Translations under genes and position numbers: made by a program | The notes under the pieces: generated by a model | Told to the model about the DNA's origin: nothing | Databases searched by the model: none | The model's input: the letters and a program-made list of their open reading frames with translations, nothing else | Assembly: GCF_013367775.1 (NCBI RefSeq) | Contig: NZ_CP055157.1 | Coordinates: forward strand, 2,497,001-2,561,000 | Reading direction: 5' to 3' | DNA length: 64,000 nt | Source: Microbulbifer sp. YPW1 | Lineage (GTDB): Bacteria; Pseudomonadota; Gammaproteobacteria; Pseudomonadales; Cellvibrionaceae | Shown here: positions 29,897 to 42,860 of the stretch, piece by piece | Layout: each line of letters opens with the position of its first letter | Numbering within the stretch: the stretch's first letter is position 1

Positions 29897-30424
29897 GGGG
29901 AAACCGCCTCGGTGTATGAGTATTGTTGTTGTGCCGGCCTGTTCGGGAGTCCGTCAGATGCCTGCCCCGATGCCCGCATTGTACCGGGGAGGTGCGGGTA
30001 TCTCGCAACCCAGTTAACAGTTTGTGCTAGGGAAAGTGGCCGCATGGTCTATTGGCTGGCCTCATCTGTTGACACTGGGGGCGCAAACTGCACAATTTGG
30101 CCTTCGCTCGGCGAAGTAGATGTCACCACAACACCCCGTGGACCGCACTCTTTCCGGTGAGTTAAGCGCTCACCCCCTCCTGCCGAGGAGGCCCTCCCCA
30201 TCTGGAGGCCTTGGTGTTCGCGACCCGGTTCCGCTACCGGCCGGATACCGCGCAATTTAGCGTTTCCGTTAAGCTATCCTAAAAAATGGGCTAAATCTGC
30301 GTTTAAGGCTGATATTTATCACGCTTTTCCTTTAGAATCGCCGTCTGGCTTTCGCGCCGTCCGGTTTTTCTGTGGTTATTGGATGATGCGGATCCTAATT
30401 TAGCGAAATATTGAGGGGGCTCAA
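29897..30424. other. 528-bp intergenic region with clustered hairpins before the ilv operon
   Basis: No gene is supported here. Several short inverted repeats cluster at about 30103-30215: CTTCGC/GCGAAG, GGTGAG/CTCACC, CTCC/GGAG and CCTCC/GGAGG. A -10-like TAGAAT is at 30333-30338 with no clear -35. GAGGGGGCTCAA just before 30425 is the ilvI ribosome-binding site. I find no leader peptide rich in Ile, Val or Leu here. A 68-codon minus-strand frame (30049-30255) has no family resemblance and is not called. The hairpins could be a small RNA or regulatory DNA. Confidence 0.45.
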
Positions 30425-32161
30425 GTGGAATTACTCTCCGGCGGCGATATGTTGGTTCGCGCGCTGCAGGATGAAGGGGTAGACCTGATTTTCGGTTACC
30501 CCGGCGGTTCGGCGCTTCATATATACGATGCCATCTTCCGTCAGAAGGGCATCAAGCATCTACTGGTGCGTCACGAGCAGGGGGCAACCCACTCTGCCGA
30601 TGGTTATGCCCGCGCGACGGGCAAGACTGGCGTCGTCCTGGTCACATCTGGTCCCGGTGCTACCAATGCCATTACCGGTATTGCGACCGCCTACATGGAC
30701 TCGATTCCGATGGTGGTGATTTCCGGGCAGGTGCCTTCCGACAAGATCGGTGAAGACGCCTTCCAGGAAACCGATATGGTGGGCTGCTCGCGCCCGATCG
30801 TGAAGCACAGCTTCCTGGTCAAGAAGGCGGAAGATATTCCCGAGGTAGTCAAGAAGGCGTTTTATATTGCTTCCACTGGCCGTCCAGGCCCGGTGGTGAT
30901 CGATATCCCCAAAGACGTCACCAATCCGGTGGATCGCTATCCCTACAAGTTCCCGGAAAAGCTGCGTATGCGCTCCTATACCCCCGCGGGTAAGGGACAC
31001 ACCGGCCAGATCCGCAAAGCGGTGGCGTTGTTGTTGTCCGCCAAGCGCCCGGTCATCTACGCCGGTGGTGGTGTGGTTCAGGGGGACGGCTCCGAATTGC
31101 TCACCGAGCTGGCCCAGCACCTCAACTACCCGGTGACCAATACCCTGATGGGGCTGGGTGCATACCCGGGCACCGACAAGCGCTTCCTCGGCATGCTCGG
31201 CATGCACGGTACCTTCGAGGCCAACACGGCCATGCACCACGCGGATGTGATTCTCGCGGTGGGTGCGCGCTTTGATGATCGGGTAACCAATACGCCGAAT
31301 AAATTCTGTCCCGGTGCCAAGGTTATCCACATCGATGTGGATCCCGCGTCCATTTCCAAGACCATTACTGCGGATGTGCCCATCGTGGGTACGGTGCAGT
31401 CGGTGCTGAAGGAAATGCTCGAGATGCTCAAGGCCTCCACGGACATGCCGGACCAGTCTGCGATCGTCGACTGGTGGCGTCAGATTGACGACTGGCGCGA
31501 GCGCCACGGTCTTTACACTGCGCCACGTTATCGCACCAATGGCGACATGATCATGCCGCAAGAGGTGATCAGTGCAGTGCATGAGATCACCAGGGGCGAT
31601 GCCTACGTGACTTCGGATGTCGGCCAGCACCAGATGTTTGCAGCCCAGTACTACCGCTTCGACAAACCTCGGCGCTGGATCAACTCCGGTGGCCTCGGCA
31701 CCATGGGCTTCGGCCTGCCGGCTGCCCTGGGGGTGAAAGCCGCTTTCCCGGATGCGGAAGTCGTTTGTGTAACCGGTGAAGGCAGCATCCAGATGTGTAT
31801 CCAGGAGCTGTCCACAGCGACCCAGTACAAGCTGCCGGTAAAAATCCTGTGTCTGAATAACCAGGCCCTGGGCATGGTGAAGCAGTGGCAGGAAATGCAG
31901 TACGAAGGGCGCCTGTCCAACAGTGTTTATGAGGAGTCCCTGCCGGACTTCATCAAGCTGGCGGAAGCCTACGGGCACCTGGGCATGAAGATCGAGCACC
32001 GCGATGAGCTGCACGGCAAACTCGCGGAGGCGTTTGCGATCAAGGATCGCACCGTGTTTATCGATGTTTACGTCGATCCGACTGAGCACGTTTATCCCAT
32101 GCAGGTGATGCCGAACGGCTCCATGCGGGATATGTGGCTCAGCAAAACGGAACGGACGTAA
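30425..32161 (+). CDS. ilvI: Acetolactate synthase, large (catalytic) subunit
   Basis: A 578-residue ThDP enzyme, the first common step of Val, Leu and Ile synthesis. The catalytic Glu is in VRHEQGATH (about residue 48). The FAD-binding middle domain and the C-terminal ThDP/Mg site (VTGEGSIQM and [10 protein letters not shown]) are present. The start is GTG at 30425 after GAGGGGGC. It is followed by ilvH (15 bp) and ilvC (76 bp), a compact branched-chain operon. The name ilvB or ilvG is equally possible; ilvI is chosen for the pairing with an IlvH-type subunit. Confidence 0.96.
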   Translation: MELLSGGDMLVRALQDEGVDLIFGYPGGSALHIYDAIFRQKGIKHLLVRHEQGATHSADGYARATGKTGVVLVTSGPGATNAITGIATAYMDSIPMVVISGQVPSDKIGEDAFQETDMVGCSRPIVKHSFLVKKAEDIPEVVKKAFYIASTGRPGPVVIDIPKDVTNPVDRYPYKFPEKLRMRSYTPAGKGHTGQIRKAVALLLSAKRPVIYAGGGVVQGDGSELLTELAQHLNYPVTNTLMGLGAYPGTDKRFLGMLGMHGTFEANTAMHHADVILAVGARFDDRVTNTPNKFCPGAKVIHIDVDPASISKTITADVPIVGTVQSVLKEMLEMLKASTDMPDQSAIVDWWRQIDDWRERHGLYTAPRYRTNGDMIMPQEVISAVHEITRGDAYVTSDVGQHQMFAAQYYRFDKPRRWINSGGLGTMGFGLPAALGVKAAFPDAEVVCVTGEGSIQMCIQELSTATQYKLPVKILCLNNQALGMVKQWQEMQYEGRLSNSVYEESLPDFIKLAEAYGHLGMKIEHRDELHGKLAEAFAIKDRTVFIDVYVDPTEHVYPMQVMPNGSMRDMWLSKTERT

Positions 32162-32176
32162 AGGGAGGTAAACACA

Positions 32177-32668
32177 ATGCGCAGAATCATTTCAGTTCTG
32201 ATGGAGAACGAACCCGGTGCGCTGTCGCGGGTGGTTGGCCTGTTTTCCCAGCGAGGTTACAACATCGAGAGCCTCACGGTGGCCCCTACCGAAGACGCGA
32301 CCCTGTCGCGGCTGACGCTGACTACCATCGGGGACGACCACAAGATCGAACAGATCACCAAGAATCTGAACAAGCTGATCGATGTGGTAAAACTGGTGGA
32401 CCTGACTGAAGGTTCACATATCGAGCGCGAACTGCTGCTGGTGAAAGTGCGTGCGACCGGGGCACAGCGGGACGAAGTCAAACGCAGTGTGGACATCTTC
32501 CGCGGCCAGATCGTCGACGTCACCAGCAATATGTACACGGTACAGGTATCGGGTACCAGTGAAAAACTGGACGCTTTCTTACAGGCACTGGGCGAGCACA
32601 CCATTATGGAAGTGGTCCGCTCCGGTGTTTCGGGGATCGCCCGCGGCGAAAAAATCCTCAGTGTTTGA
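32177..32668 (+). CDS. ilvH: Acetolactate synthase, small regulatory subunit
   Basis: A 163-residue protein with an N-terminal ACT domain (MRRIISVLMENEPGALSRVV, then FSQRGYNIESLTVAPTED) that binds valine for feedback inhibition, and a C-terminal domain that activates the catalytic subunit. The length matches E. coli IlvH and not the short IlvN. A strong GGGAGGT ribosome-binding site precedes the ATG. Confidence 0.97.
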   Translation: MRRIISVLMENEPGALSRVVGLFSQRGYNIESLTVAPTEDATLSRLTLTTIGDDHKIEQITKNLNKLIDVVKLVDLTEGSHIERELLLVKVRATGAQRDEVKRSVDIFRGQIVDVTSNMYTVQVSGTSEKLDAFLQALGEHTIMEVVRSGVSGIARGEKILSV

Positions 32669-32741
32669 GCGCTGTCTGAATGAATCAATGCTGAGTAATC
32701 AGCGGGTAAATGACTTTTAAAGTACGAAAAGCAGGAAGTAA

Positions 32742-33770
<1,029 letters not shown>

Positions 33771-33790
33771 ATAGCGGCTTTCGATCAAAA

Positions 33791-33826
33791 AGCGGCGGGA
33801 CTTGGCGGTCCCGCCGCTTTTTTTTT
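33791..33826 (+). terminator. Rho-independent terminator of the ilv operon
   Basis: AGCGGCGGGAC (33791-33801) pairs with GTCCCGCCGCT (33808-33818) across TTGGCG, followed by nine T residues. It lies 21 bp after the ilvC stop. Confidence 0.95.
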
Positions 33827-33888
33827 GCCTGTTCGCCACTGTACACTCCACGTTGTGTCACCAAGTCGTGGTTTTTAAGGAAGCTTGT

Positions 33889-34803
33889 ATGAGCGAGAAA
33901 CAGGACGATCGGGCAGAGAGCCTGCGGTCCGAAGAGGAAATCCGCTTACCAGTGGATGAACATGTGGAAGAAGAGGTTTCCGCGAGCGGTAAAAAGGTGC
34001 GGGCAAAAGGGGTATACCTGCTGCCAAACCTGATTACCACGGGCGCTCTGTTCAGTGGCTTCTACGCCATCATTGCGGGTATGGGGGGCAACTTCGAGGC
34101 TGCTGCCATCGCAATCTTTGCCGCCATGATCCTCGATGGCCTGGATGGTCGGGTCGCGAGACTGACCGATACCCAGAGCGCATTCGGGGTCCAGTACGAC
34201 TCACTCTCCGATATGGTGTCGTTTGGTCTGGCGCCGGCGCTGGTGGTGTTCAGCTGGGGGCTCGGGCCGCTCGGCAAACTGGGATGGGCGGCCGCATTCC
34301 TCTATGTGGCCTGTGCCGCGTTGCGACTGGCCCGCTTCAATACCCAGGTTGATACCGTCGATAAGGGGGTGTTTATCGGTCTCGCCAGTCCGACTGCAGC
34401 CGCTATCGTGGCCAGCATGGTCTGGGCCGGTCACGACGCCGATGTGGGGAGCGGTCTCGCCTTTGTCGCCGCACTGGTGACCGCTGCAGCGGGTCTGCTG
34501 ATGGTGTCTAACTTCCATTACAGCAGCTTCAAAAAGCTCGATTTCAAGGGGCGAGTCCCGTTTGTCATGATGCTGGCGATCATCCTGGTGTTCAGCCTTG
34601 TCACTATCGACCCGCCCCGTGTGCTGTTGGTGATTGCTGTGATCTACACTTTTTCAGGGCCGGCGGCCTGGGTGTGGAAGATGCTGCGCGACCGCCGTGC
34701 AGCTTCTGTAGCAGCTGGTGAGGGCACTGCCGAAGTTGAGGGTAAAGAGGGACGTGGTAGTGAGACTGAGGAGTCTGCTGGCAAGTCCTCGAACAAGCAG
34801 TAA
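33889..34803 (+). CDS. pssA: CDP-diacylglycerol-serine O-phosphatidyltransferase
   Basis: An integral-membrane CDP-alcohol phosphatidyltransferase making phosphatidylserine, the precursor of phosphatidylethanolamine. The catalytic motif DG-x2-AR-x8-G-x3-D-x3-D is intact (DGRVARLTDTQSAFGVQYD, then SLSD). About eight membrane helices follow a charged N-terminal tail. I chose the ATG at 33889 with AAGGAAG upstream; the frame is open back to 33802 but overlaps the terminator. The 304 residues end in a Glu/Lys/Ser-rich tail. This is the subclass II (Bacillus-like) enzyme, not the E. coli peripheral type. It follows ilvC in many relatives. Confidence 0.93.
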   Translation: MSEKQDDRAESLRSEEEIRLPVDEHVEEEVSASGKKVRAKGVYLLPNLITTGALFSGFYAIIAGMGGNFEAAAIAIFAAMILDGLDGRVARLTDTQSAFGVQYDSLSDMVSFGLAPALVVFSWGLGPLGKLGWAAAFLYVACAALRLARFNTQVDTVDKGVFIGLASPTAAAIVASMVWAGHDADVGSGLAFVAALVTAAAGLLMVSNFHYSSFKKLDFKGRVPFVMMLAIILVFSLVTIDPPRVLLVIAVIYTFSGPAAWVWKMLRDRRAASVAAGEGTAEVEGKEGRGSETEESAGKSSNKQ

Positions 34804-35011
34804 CTGCTGCTGTATCCCATCTTTTGATGTCGGCCGGTCCCTGTCGTGGATTGGCCGACAATTCTACCCGCCATTTTTGGCATTCCCCTCCCGTGACACT
34901 ATTCTGAAAAGATCCCCCGAGAGAAACCGAAGGGCTACGCCTGTGGCTCCGGGTCTTCGTCGGTCGGATTTCCTCCCCCGGGAGGGTTTTTAAACTTTTT
35001 CGAAAAAGTGC

Positions 35012-35040
35012 TTGCGAAGGCCATTATGGGCTCGTATAGT
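35012..35040 (+). promoter_or_regulatory. rrn promoter P1
   Basis: TTGCGA (35012-35017), a 17-bp spacer and TATAGT (35035-35040), followed by a GC-rich discriminator TCGCGCCC. A GC-rich discriminator is characteristic of stringently controlled rRNA promoters. Confidence 0.8.
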
Positions 35041-35144
35041 TCGCGCCCTCGCTGCTTGAGCGGCAACGCAAAACGCGGCGAGACGGCAAGATAAGCCTTT
35101 GAAATTTAGCGAGTTTCACTCCAAAAAAGAATTTCAAAAAGCCC

Positions 35145-35172
35145 TTGCCAAACGAGATCGGCGCCATATAAT
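35145..35172 (+). promoter_or_regulatory. rrn promoter P2
   Basis: TTGCCA (35145-35150), a 16-bp spacer and a perfect TATAAT (35167-35172), followed by GCGCGTCC. An A-rich tract precedes the -35 box. The downstream part, AGATCGG...GCGCGTCC, resembles P3 closely, which suggests promoter duplication. Confidence 0.85.
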
Positions 35173-35269
35173 GCGCGTCCTTCTCGGGGTCACCGAAGCG
35201 GTGATCGAGGTGGTTGGAAGCGTTGATTTATCGCGGTTTCAGCGCTTCAAAGAAGTCTGCAAAAAGCGC

Positions 35270-35297
35270 TTGCTTAAGCAGATCGGATGTGTAGAAT
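35270..35297 (+). promoter_or_regulatory. rrn promoter P3
   Basis: TTGCTT (35270-35275), a 16-bp spacer and TAGAAT (35292-35297), followed by ACGCGTCCCA. It is the promoter nearest to 16S, about 230 bp upstream. Confidence 0.75.
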
Positions 35298-35347
35298 ACG
35301 CGTCCCACAGTGAGGGCCTGGCGCCACGCTGAGTTGTTTAAAAATTC

Positions 35348-35365
35348 GATCAAGCAATATGTGTG
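35348..35365 (+). other. 16S precursor processing stem (left arm; right arm at 37090-37107)
   Basis: Bases 35348-35365 are perfectly complementary to 37090-37107 (18 bp, starting GATCAAGC on the left and ending GCTTGATC on the right). They bracket the 16S gene, so this is the expected RNase III cleavage stem of the rRNA precursor. Confidence 0.92.
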
Positions 35366-35524
35366 GGTGCTTGCGGAGCGACGGATCGACATCTGGTCTC
35401 GACCAGAAATAGATTTATCGGAAGCAAGTAACTCATGTCAATGAATTACGTTTTAATTCCGAGCAAGACTTAAGTCCTGACTGGCCATTGAAGTTTAATG
35501 GCGTGAGCAGTCGGGCGACTCTTT

Positions 35525-37060
<1,536 letters not shown>

Positions 37061-37184
37061 ATCGAAGTCGACCTAACTTCGTAAGTGCTCACACATATTG
37101 CTTGATCGGAACTGATGATGTTGTGTCAGTGATGCCCGTTGGGCGGGTCTAGTGCCCTGTGGTTTACCCAGGGTACAAAGTTTT

Positions 37185-37260
37185 AGGCCTGTAGCTCAGC
37201 TGGTTAGAGCGCACCCTGATAAGGGTGAGGTCGGCAGTTCAAGTCTGCCCAGGCCTACCA
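37185..37260 (+). tRNA. ileT: tRNA-Ile (GAU), one base short in the anticodon arm
   Basis: A cloverleaf tRNA with encoded CCA, acceptor AGGCCTG/CAGGCCT, a normal D arm and T arm, and anticodon GAT. The anticodon arm reads CACCC-TGATAA-GGGTG, so the loop has six bases. Known gammaproteobacterial tRNA-Ile(GAU) sequences have CACCC-CTGATAA-GGGTG with a seven-base loop, making 77 bases rather than the 76 here. The missing base is one C of a C-run. This is either a sequence error or a real defect. Position in the 16S-23S spacer is normal. Confidence 0.93.
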
Positions 37261-37384
37261 AAATTCCACGACTCGGCGCTTTCAGAATTCTTGCATAGCA
37301 GGCTATGCGGCGAATTCAGAAAACACCAATTCGTGAAATTTACATTCTTCAAAGTGAAAGGTTTTGAAGGGTGCTTATTGAGAT

Positions 37385-37460
37385 GGGGCTATAGCTCAGC
37401 TGGGAGAGCGCCTGCCTTGCACGCAGGAGGTCAGCAGTTCGATCCTGCTTAGCTCCACCA
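37385..37460 (+). tRNA. alaT: tRNA-Ala (UGC)
   Basis: A 76-base tRNA with acceptor GGGGCTA/TAGCTCC (one G.T pair), anticodon arm CCTGC-CTTGCAC-GCAGG with anticodon TGC, and encoded CCA. It follows tRNA-Ile in the spacer, the standard rrn arrangement. Confidence 0.98.
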
Positions 37461-37541
37461 TTTTCCGACACAACATTAGAACTCAGAAATCTGATTTTTT
37501 ATCGAAAGATAAGAGTTCAGCTTTCTGATTTTTACATCAGA

Positions 37542-37554
37542 TGCTCTTTAACAA
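37542..37554 (+). promoter_or_regulatory. boxA antitermination site in the 16S-23S spacer
   Basis: TGCTCTTTAACAA matches the rrn boxA consensus that binds NusB/NusE to prevent premature termination. It lies 155 bp before 23S. Confidence 0.85.
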
Positions 37555-37558
37555 GGTG

Positions 37559-37585
37559 AAACATTTTGTAGTAATACACTGCAAG
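37559..37585 (+). other. 23S precursor processing stem (left arm; right arm at 40668-40694)
   Basis: Bases 37559-37585 are complementary to 40668-40694 along 27 positions with two mismatched positions (A against G on the compared strand). The two arms bracket the 23S gene, so this is the RNase III stem of pre-23S rRNA. Confidence 0.9.
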
Positions 37586-37708
37586 GCGAGGTTGAGTACT
37601 AACAATACTCAACTCAATAGAAATGTGTGTCTCTCAAGCACACAATCCGGTGTTCAAACGTTTATCGGCGTTTGGATACAAAGTCGTTAGTAGTCGTTTG
37701 TGTTGTAT

Positions 37709-40590
<2,882 letters not shown>

Positions 40591-40801
40591 TACAACAGAG
40601 ATGGTTACTAACGATTACTGATCAGATGATCGATCAGTGGATTGTGCGCGAGACGAGACATACAGTTCTTGCGGTGTATTACTACAGAATGTTTTACCGA
40701 CTTATTTGGGTTGACTGTTAACTGCGAGAGCAGTGGCAAACGGACAGTCAAGTGGCAGCGCAGAGCACAAGCTCATAAGACCAAGCCAACCCAAGCCAGT
40801 T

Positions 40802-40920
40802 TGCCTGACGACCATAGAACTGTGGAACCACCTGATCCCTTGCCGAACTCAGAAGTGAAACGCAGTATCGCCGATGGTAGTGTGGTGTTTCGCCATGTGA
40901 GAGTAGGTCATCGTCAGGCT
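40802..40920 (+). rRNA. rrf: 5S ribosomal RNA
   Basis: About 119 bases. TGCCTGACG at the start pairs with CGTCAGGC at the end. CCGAACTCAGAAGTGAAAC is the conserved 5S loop region. It lies 211 bp after 23S; the intervening DNA holds the right arm of the 23S processing stem and no further tRNA. Confidence 0.96.
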
Positions 40921-40932
40921 TCTAAATAAAAG

Positions 40933-40964
40933 AAAGGGCCACCCATTTGGGTGGCCCTTTTTTT
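40933..40964 (+). terminator. Rho-independent terminator of the rrn operon
   Basis: AAAGGGCCACCC (40933-40944) pairs with GGGTGGCCCTTT (40949-40960) around an ATTT loop, followed by more T residues. It lies 12 bp after 5S. Confidence 0.95.
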
Positions 40965-41026
40965 ATTTTGGATACGGTGAATTACTGTCACTACCACGCA
41001 GCACCCCACACCACCAGACCGAACAT

Positions 41027-41067
41027 AAAAAAGGCCCCGATCGCTAACGCGACCAGGGCCTTTTTTT
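41027..41067. terminator. Second, bidirectional terminator after the rrn operon
   Basis: AAAAAAGGCCC and GGGCCTTTTTT flank an inner TCGC-TAAC-GCGA hairpin. The double A/T flanks allow function on both strands. It is a back-up for the rrn terminator 60 bp upstream. Confidence 0.88.
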
Positions 41068-41398
41068 ATATCCACACACCCCTACAAAACCAAACCCGCC
41101 CAAAAAAGCACCGTCGCTTTTTTAAACGTTTTCCGCAACCCAACAACCACGCCACTCACATCCAATATCCCACACTTACCCACAGCTCTGTCCAGAGTTT
41201 CTGTGAGTAACGCGTCTGTGCATAACTGAAAAAACGTTATTAAATTCAATCCACAAGCTTGTAAGAAAAATCTGGTTACAAAGTCCTGCTCTGGACGGGC
41301 ACCAAACTATCTCCAGGCTTTGCAATATGAATTTAGATTGTGCACAATCTAATTGTGTAGGAGATTATTGAAATCACGAACAAATCAGGGGAGCGCCC
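41068..41398 (+). promoter_or_regulatory. 331-bp A/T-rich upstream region of gpx
   Basis: No gene is supported. The region is noticeably more A/T-rich than its surroundings. It contains the perfect palindrome at 41333-41352 described separately. GGAGATT at 41370-41376 and GGGGAGCG just before 41399 are candidates for translation signals. Confidence 0.5.
41333..41352. promoter_or_regulatory. Perfect 20-bp palindrome, probable OhrR operator
   Basis: TTAGATTGTG (41333-41342) is followed directly by its exact reverse complement CACAATCTAA (41343-41352). It lies 46 bp before the gpx start. MarR-family regulators bind palindromes of this size, and the gene after gpx encodes an OhrR-type member, so autoregulation of a gpx-ohrR operon is likely. 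Confidence 0.7.
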
Positions 41399-41878
41399 AT
41401 GTCCGATATCTATTCCATTCCGGTTCAGTCCAGTGATGGTAAGCCCACCACTCTGGAAGAGTACAAAGGCAAAGTACTGTTGATTGTGAATACCGCGAGC
41501 AAGTGCGGATTCACACCCCAGTACAAGGGATTGGAAGAGCTGTACCGCAAGTACAAAGACAAGGGACTGGTAATACTCGGATTTCCATGCAATCAATTTG
41601 GCCAGCAGGAGCCCGGCAGCGATAGCGAAATCCAGGAGTTCTGTACCCTGAACTATGGGGTGAGCTTTCCGGTGTACGCAAAGCTAGATGTGAATGGGAG
41701 CAATGCGCATCCGTTGTTTTCCACGCTGAAGAAAAGTGCTCCGGGCATCCTGGGTACCGAGGGGATCAAGTGGAATTTCACCAAGTTCCTGGTAAACCGG
41801 GACGGGGAGGTGGTGAACCGTTATGCGCCCAAAGACAAGCCTGCAGACCTGGCCGCGGACATTGAGAGCCTGCTTTGA
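41399..41878 (+). CDS. Glutathione-peroxidase-family thiol peroxidase
   Basis: A 159-residue GPx-fold protein. The peroxidatic residue is Cys36 (NTASKCGFTPQY), not selenocysteine. The partner residues are in FPCNQFGQQEPG (Gln and a possible resolving Cys) and WNFTKFLVN (Trp and Asn of the catalytic tetrad). Bacterial members usually use thioredoxin as reductant. There is no signal peptide. Its stop overlaps the TTG start of the OhrR-type gene, which suggests that the regulator controls it in response to organic peroxide. Confidence 0.95.
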   Translation: MSDIYSIPVQSSDGKPTTLEEYKGKVLLIVNTASKCGFTPQYKGLEELYRKYKDKGLVILGFPCNQFGQQEPGSDSEIQEFCTLNYGVSFPVYAKLDVNGSNAHPLFSTLKKSAPGILGTEGIKWNFTKFLVNRDGEVVNRYAPKDKPADLAADIESLL

Positions 41879-42369
41879 GTCGAACTGAACCCAAACCTGA
41901 TCGCGAGGGAACGGATTCCCTGCGCCTGGATCGTCAGTTGTGCTTTGCCCTTTATGCCAGCTCTAGGGCGATGACCCGTGCCTACCAGCCAATGCTGCGC
42001 GAGTTCGGAATTACTTATCCACAATACCTGGTGCTACTGGTTCTGTGGCAGTGGGATGAGGAGCGGCGCGCTGCGGACCTTTGGACAGTCAGCGCTTTGG
42101 GGAGCGAGCTTATGCTCGATTCCGGTACCCTGACGCCACTGTTGAAGCGGATGGAGGGCCTGGCGCTGTTGCGCCGCCGGCGTAGTGCTCAGGATGAGCG
42201 GGTTACGCTGATCGAAATCACGGATACGGCGCGGGCGCTGAGGCGCGAGGTGAAGGCCTGGCGTGACAGTGCGCTGGGCGAACTGGCTGTGCCCAAGAGC
42301 AGGCTGGAAGCGCTGCACCGGGAGCTCTGGAAGTTATTAAATGCGCTGCAGGCTGACAGTTCAAAATAG
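41875..42369 (+). CDS. ohrR: OhrR-type MarR-family peroxide regulator
   Basis: A 164-residue winged-helix repressor. The hallmark N-terminal stretch LDRQLCFALYASSRAMTRAY carries the peroxide-sensing Cys23, and ITYPQYLVLLVLW follows, both typical of OhrR. The recognition region around SALGSELMLDSGTLTPLLKRME matches MarR. The start is TTG at 41875, overlapping the gpx stop (TTGA); no alternative in frame keeps the Cys region. OhrR normally controls ohr; here the linked peroxidase is a GPx. Confidence 0.92.
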   Translation: MSRTEPKPDREGTDSLRLDRQLCFALYASSRAMTRAYQPMLREFGITYPQYLVLLVLWQWDEERRAADLWTVSALGSELMLDSGTLTPLLKRMEGLALLRRRRSAQDERVTLIEITDTARALRREVKAWRDSALGELAVPKSRLEALHRELWKLLNALQADSSK

Positions 42370-42860
42370 GATGAATACTTCAATTTTTGTTGATTAGGTG
42401 TTTTCTCTTTGCATTGATTCTGGTTTTTTCTGTAAAAATTAGGATGACTGTTGATGTGCAGGGGATCGAGACTTATAGTTCATTCCTGAGCTGCCCGGAC
42501 ATTCGTCTCGGCGGAGCCGGTCGGGATGGTTCGATGTCCGTCCCGAGAATCTATATTCCCAGAAAGTTGAAGCAGCCATGTATCCCGCAGCCCCTGTCGA
42601 CCAACCTGTGTCGGTCGTGAGGCCACAGGCCTCCAGATCTTTTTTCGTGCGCGTGTTGCGCCGAGACTCCGTATCGGCGAATGCCATTACCCAGATCCCT
42701 GCTGCCCTCCTACGACTAGCAAGCCTGCTACGACTGCCGCGCCGCGGCATATAATTTTATCCCCATACCTCTCTACAGAATTCCGTACTTAATTTGAGCA
42801 GTGCATAGACAGCGGCGTCACCGCTGTTTAGCCTCGGGCAAGACTAGGAGACGAGCCCTG
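42370..42860 (+). promoter_or_regulatory. 491-bp leader region of leuA
   Basis: Weak -35/-10 candidates occur near 42408-42440 (TTGCAT, 18 bp, TAAAAA). The region encodes the putative leader peptide at 42578-42754. After it come a hairpin TAGCA/TGCTA (about 42716-42729) inside the Leu codons and CAGCGG/CCGCTG (about 42810-42825) followed by TTT, which could act as pause and terminator structures. A 77-codon frame at 42387-42620 lacks any family signature. Confidence 0.5.
42578..42754 (+). CDS. Putative leuA leader (attenuator) peptide, 58 codons
   Basis: An ATG-started frame of 58 codons ending in TAA. Its last part reads PAALLRLASLLRLPRRGI, with six Leu codons in a ten-codon span (CTC, CTA, CTA, CTG, CTA, CTG), three of them the rare CTA. 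It stops 106 bp before leuA. Leucine-rich leader peptides with rare Leu codons control leu operons by ribosome-mediated attenuation in enteric bacteria; the same role is inferred here. The ribosome-binding site before 42578 is weak, so translation could start further in, for example at the GTG within FFVRVLRR. Confidence 0.6.
   Translation: MYPAAPVDQPVSVVRPQASRSFFVRVLRRDSVSANAITQIPAALLRLASLLRLPRRGI

Larger units (their letters stand above)
34804..35524 (+). promoter_or_regulatory. rrn promoter and leader region
   Basis: No gene is supported in this 721-bp stretch. It carries three tandem sigma-70-type promoters (35012, 35145, 35270), A/T-rich tracts upstream of the second (35101-35140) that could act as an UP element, and the left arm of the 16S processing stem (35348-35365). 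A 77-codon frame at 35099-35332 spans two of the promoters and is judged non-coding. Confidence 0.8.

Noticed and set aside
29705..30160. A 151-codon plus-strand frame opposite and beyond the DUF4124 gene
   Set aside because: Half of it is antisense to the DUF4124 gene, which has a signal peptide and family motif; the rest is intergenic and unconserved in composition.
30560..32089. A 509-codon minus-strand frame opposite ilvI
   Set aside because: It shadows a well-conserved gene and its product has no family signature.
35099..35332. A 77-codon frame before 16S rRNA
   Set aside because: It overlaps rrn promoters P2 and P3, has no clear ribosome-binding site and resembles no family.
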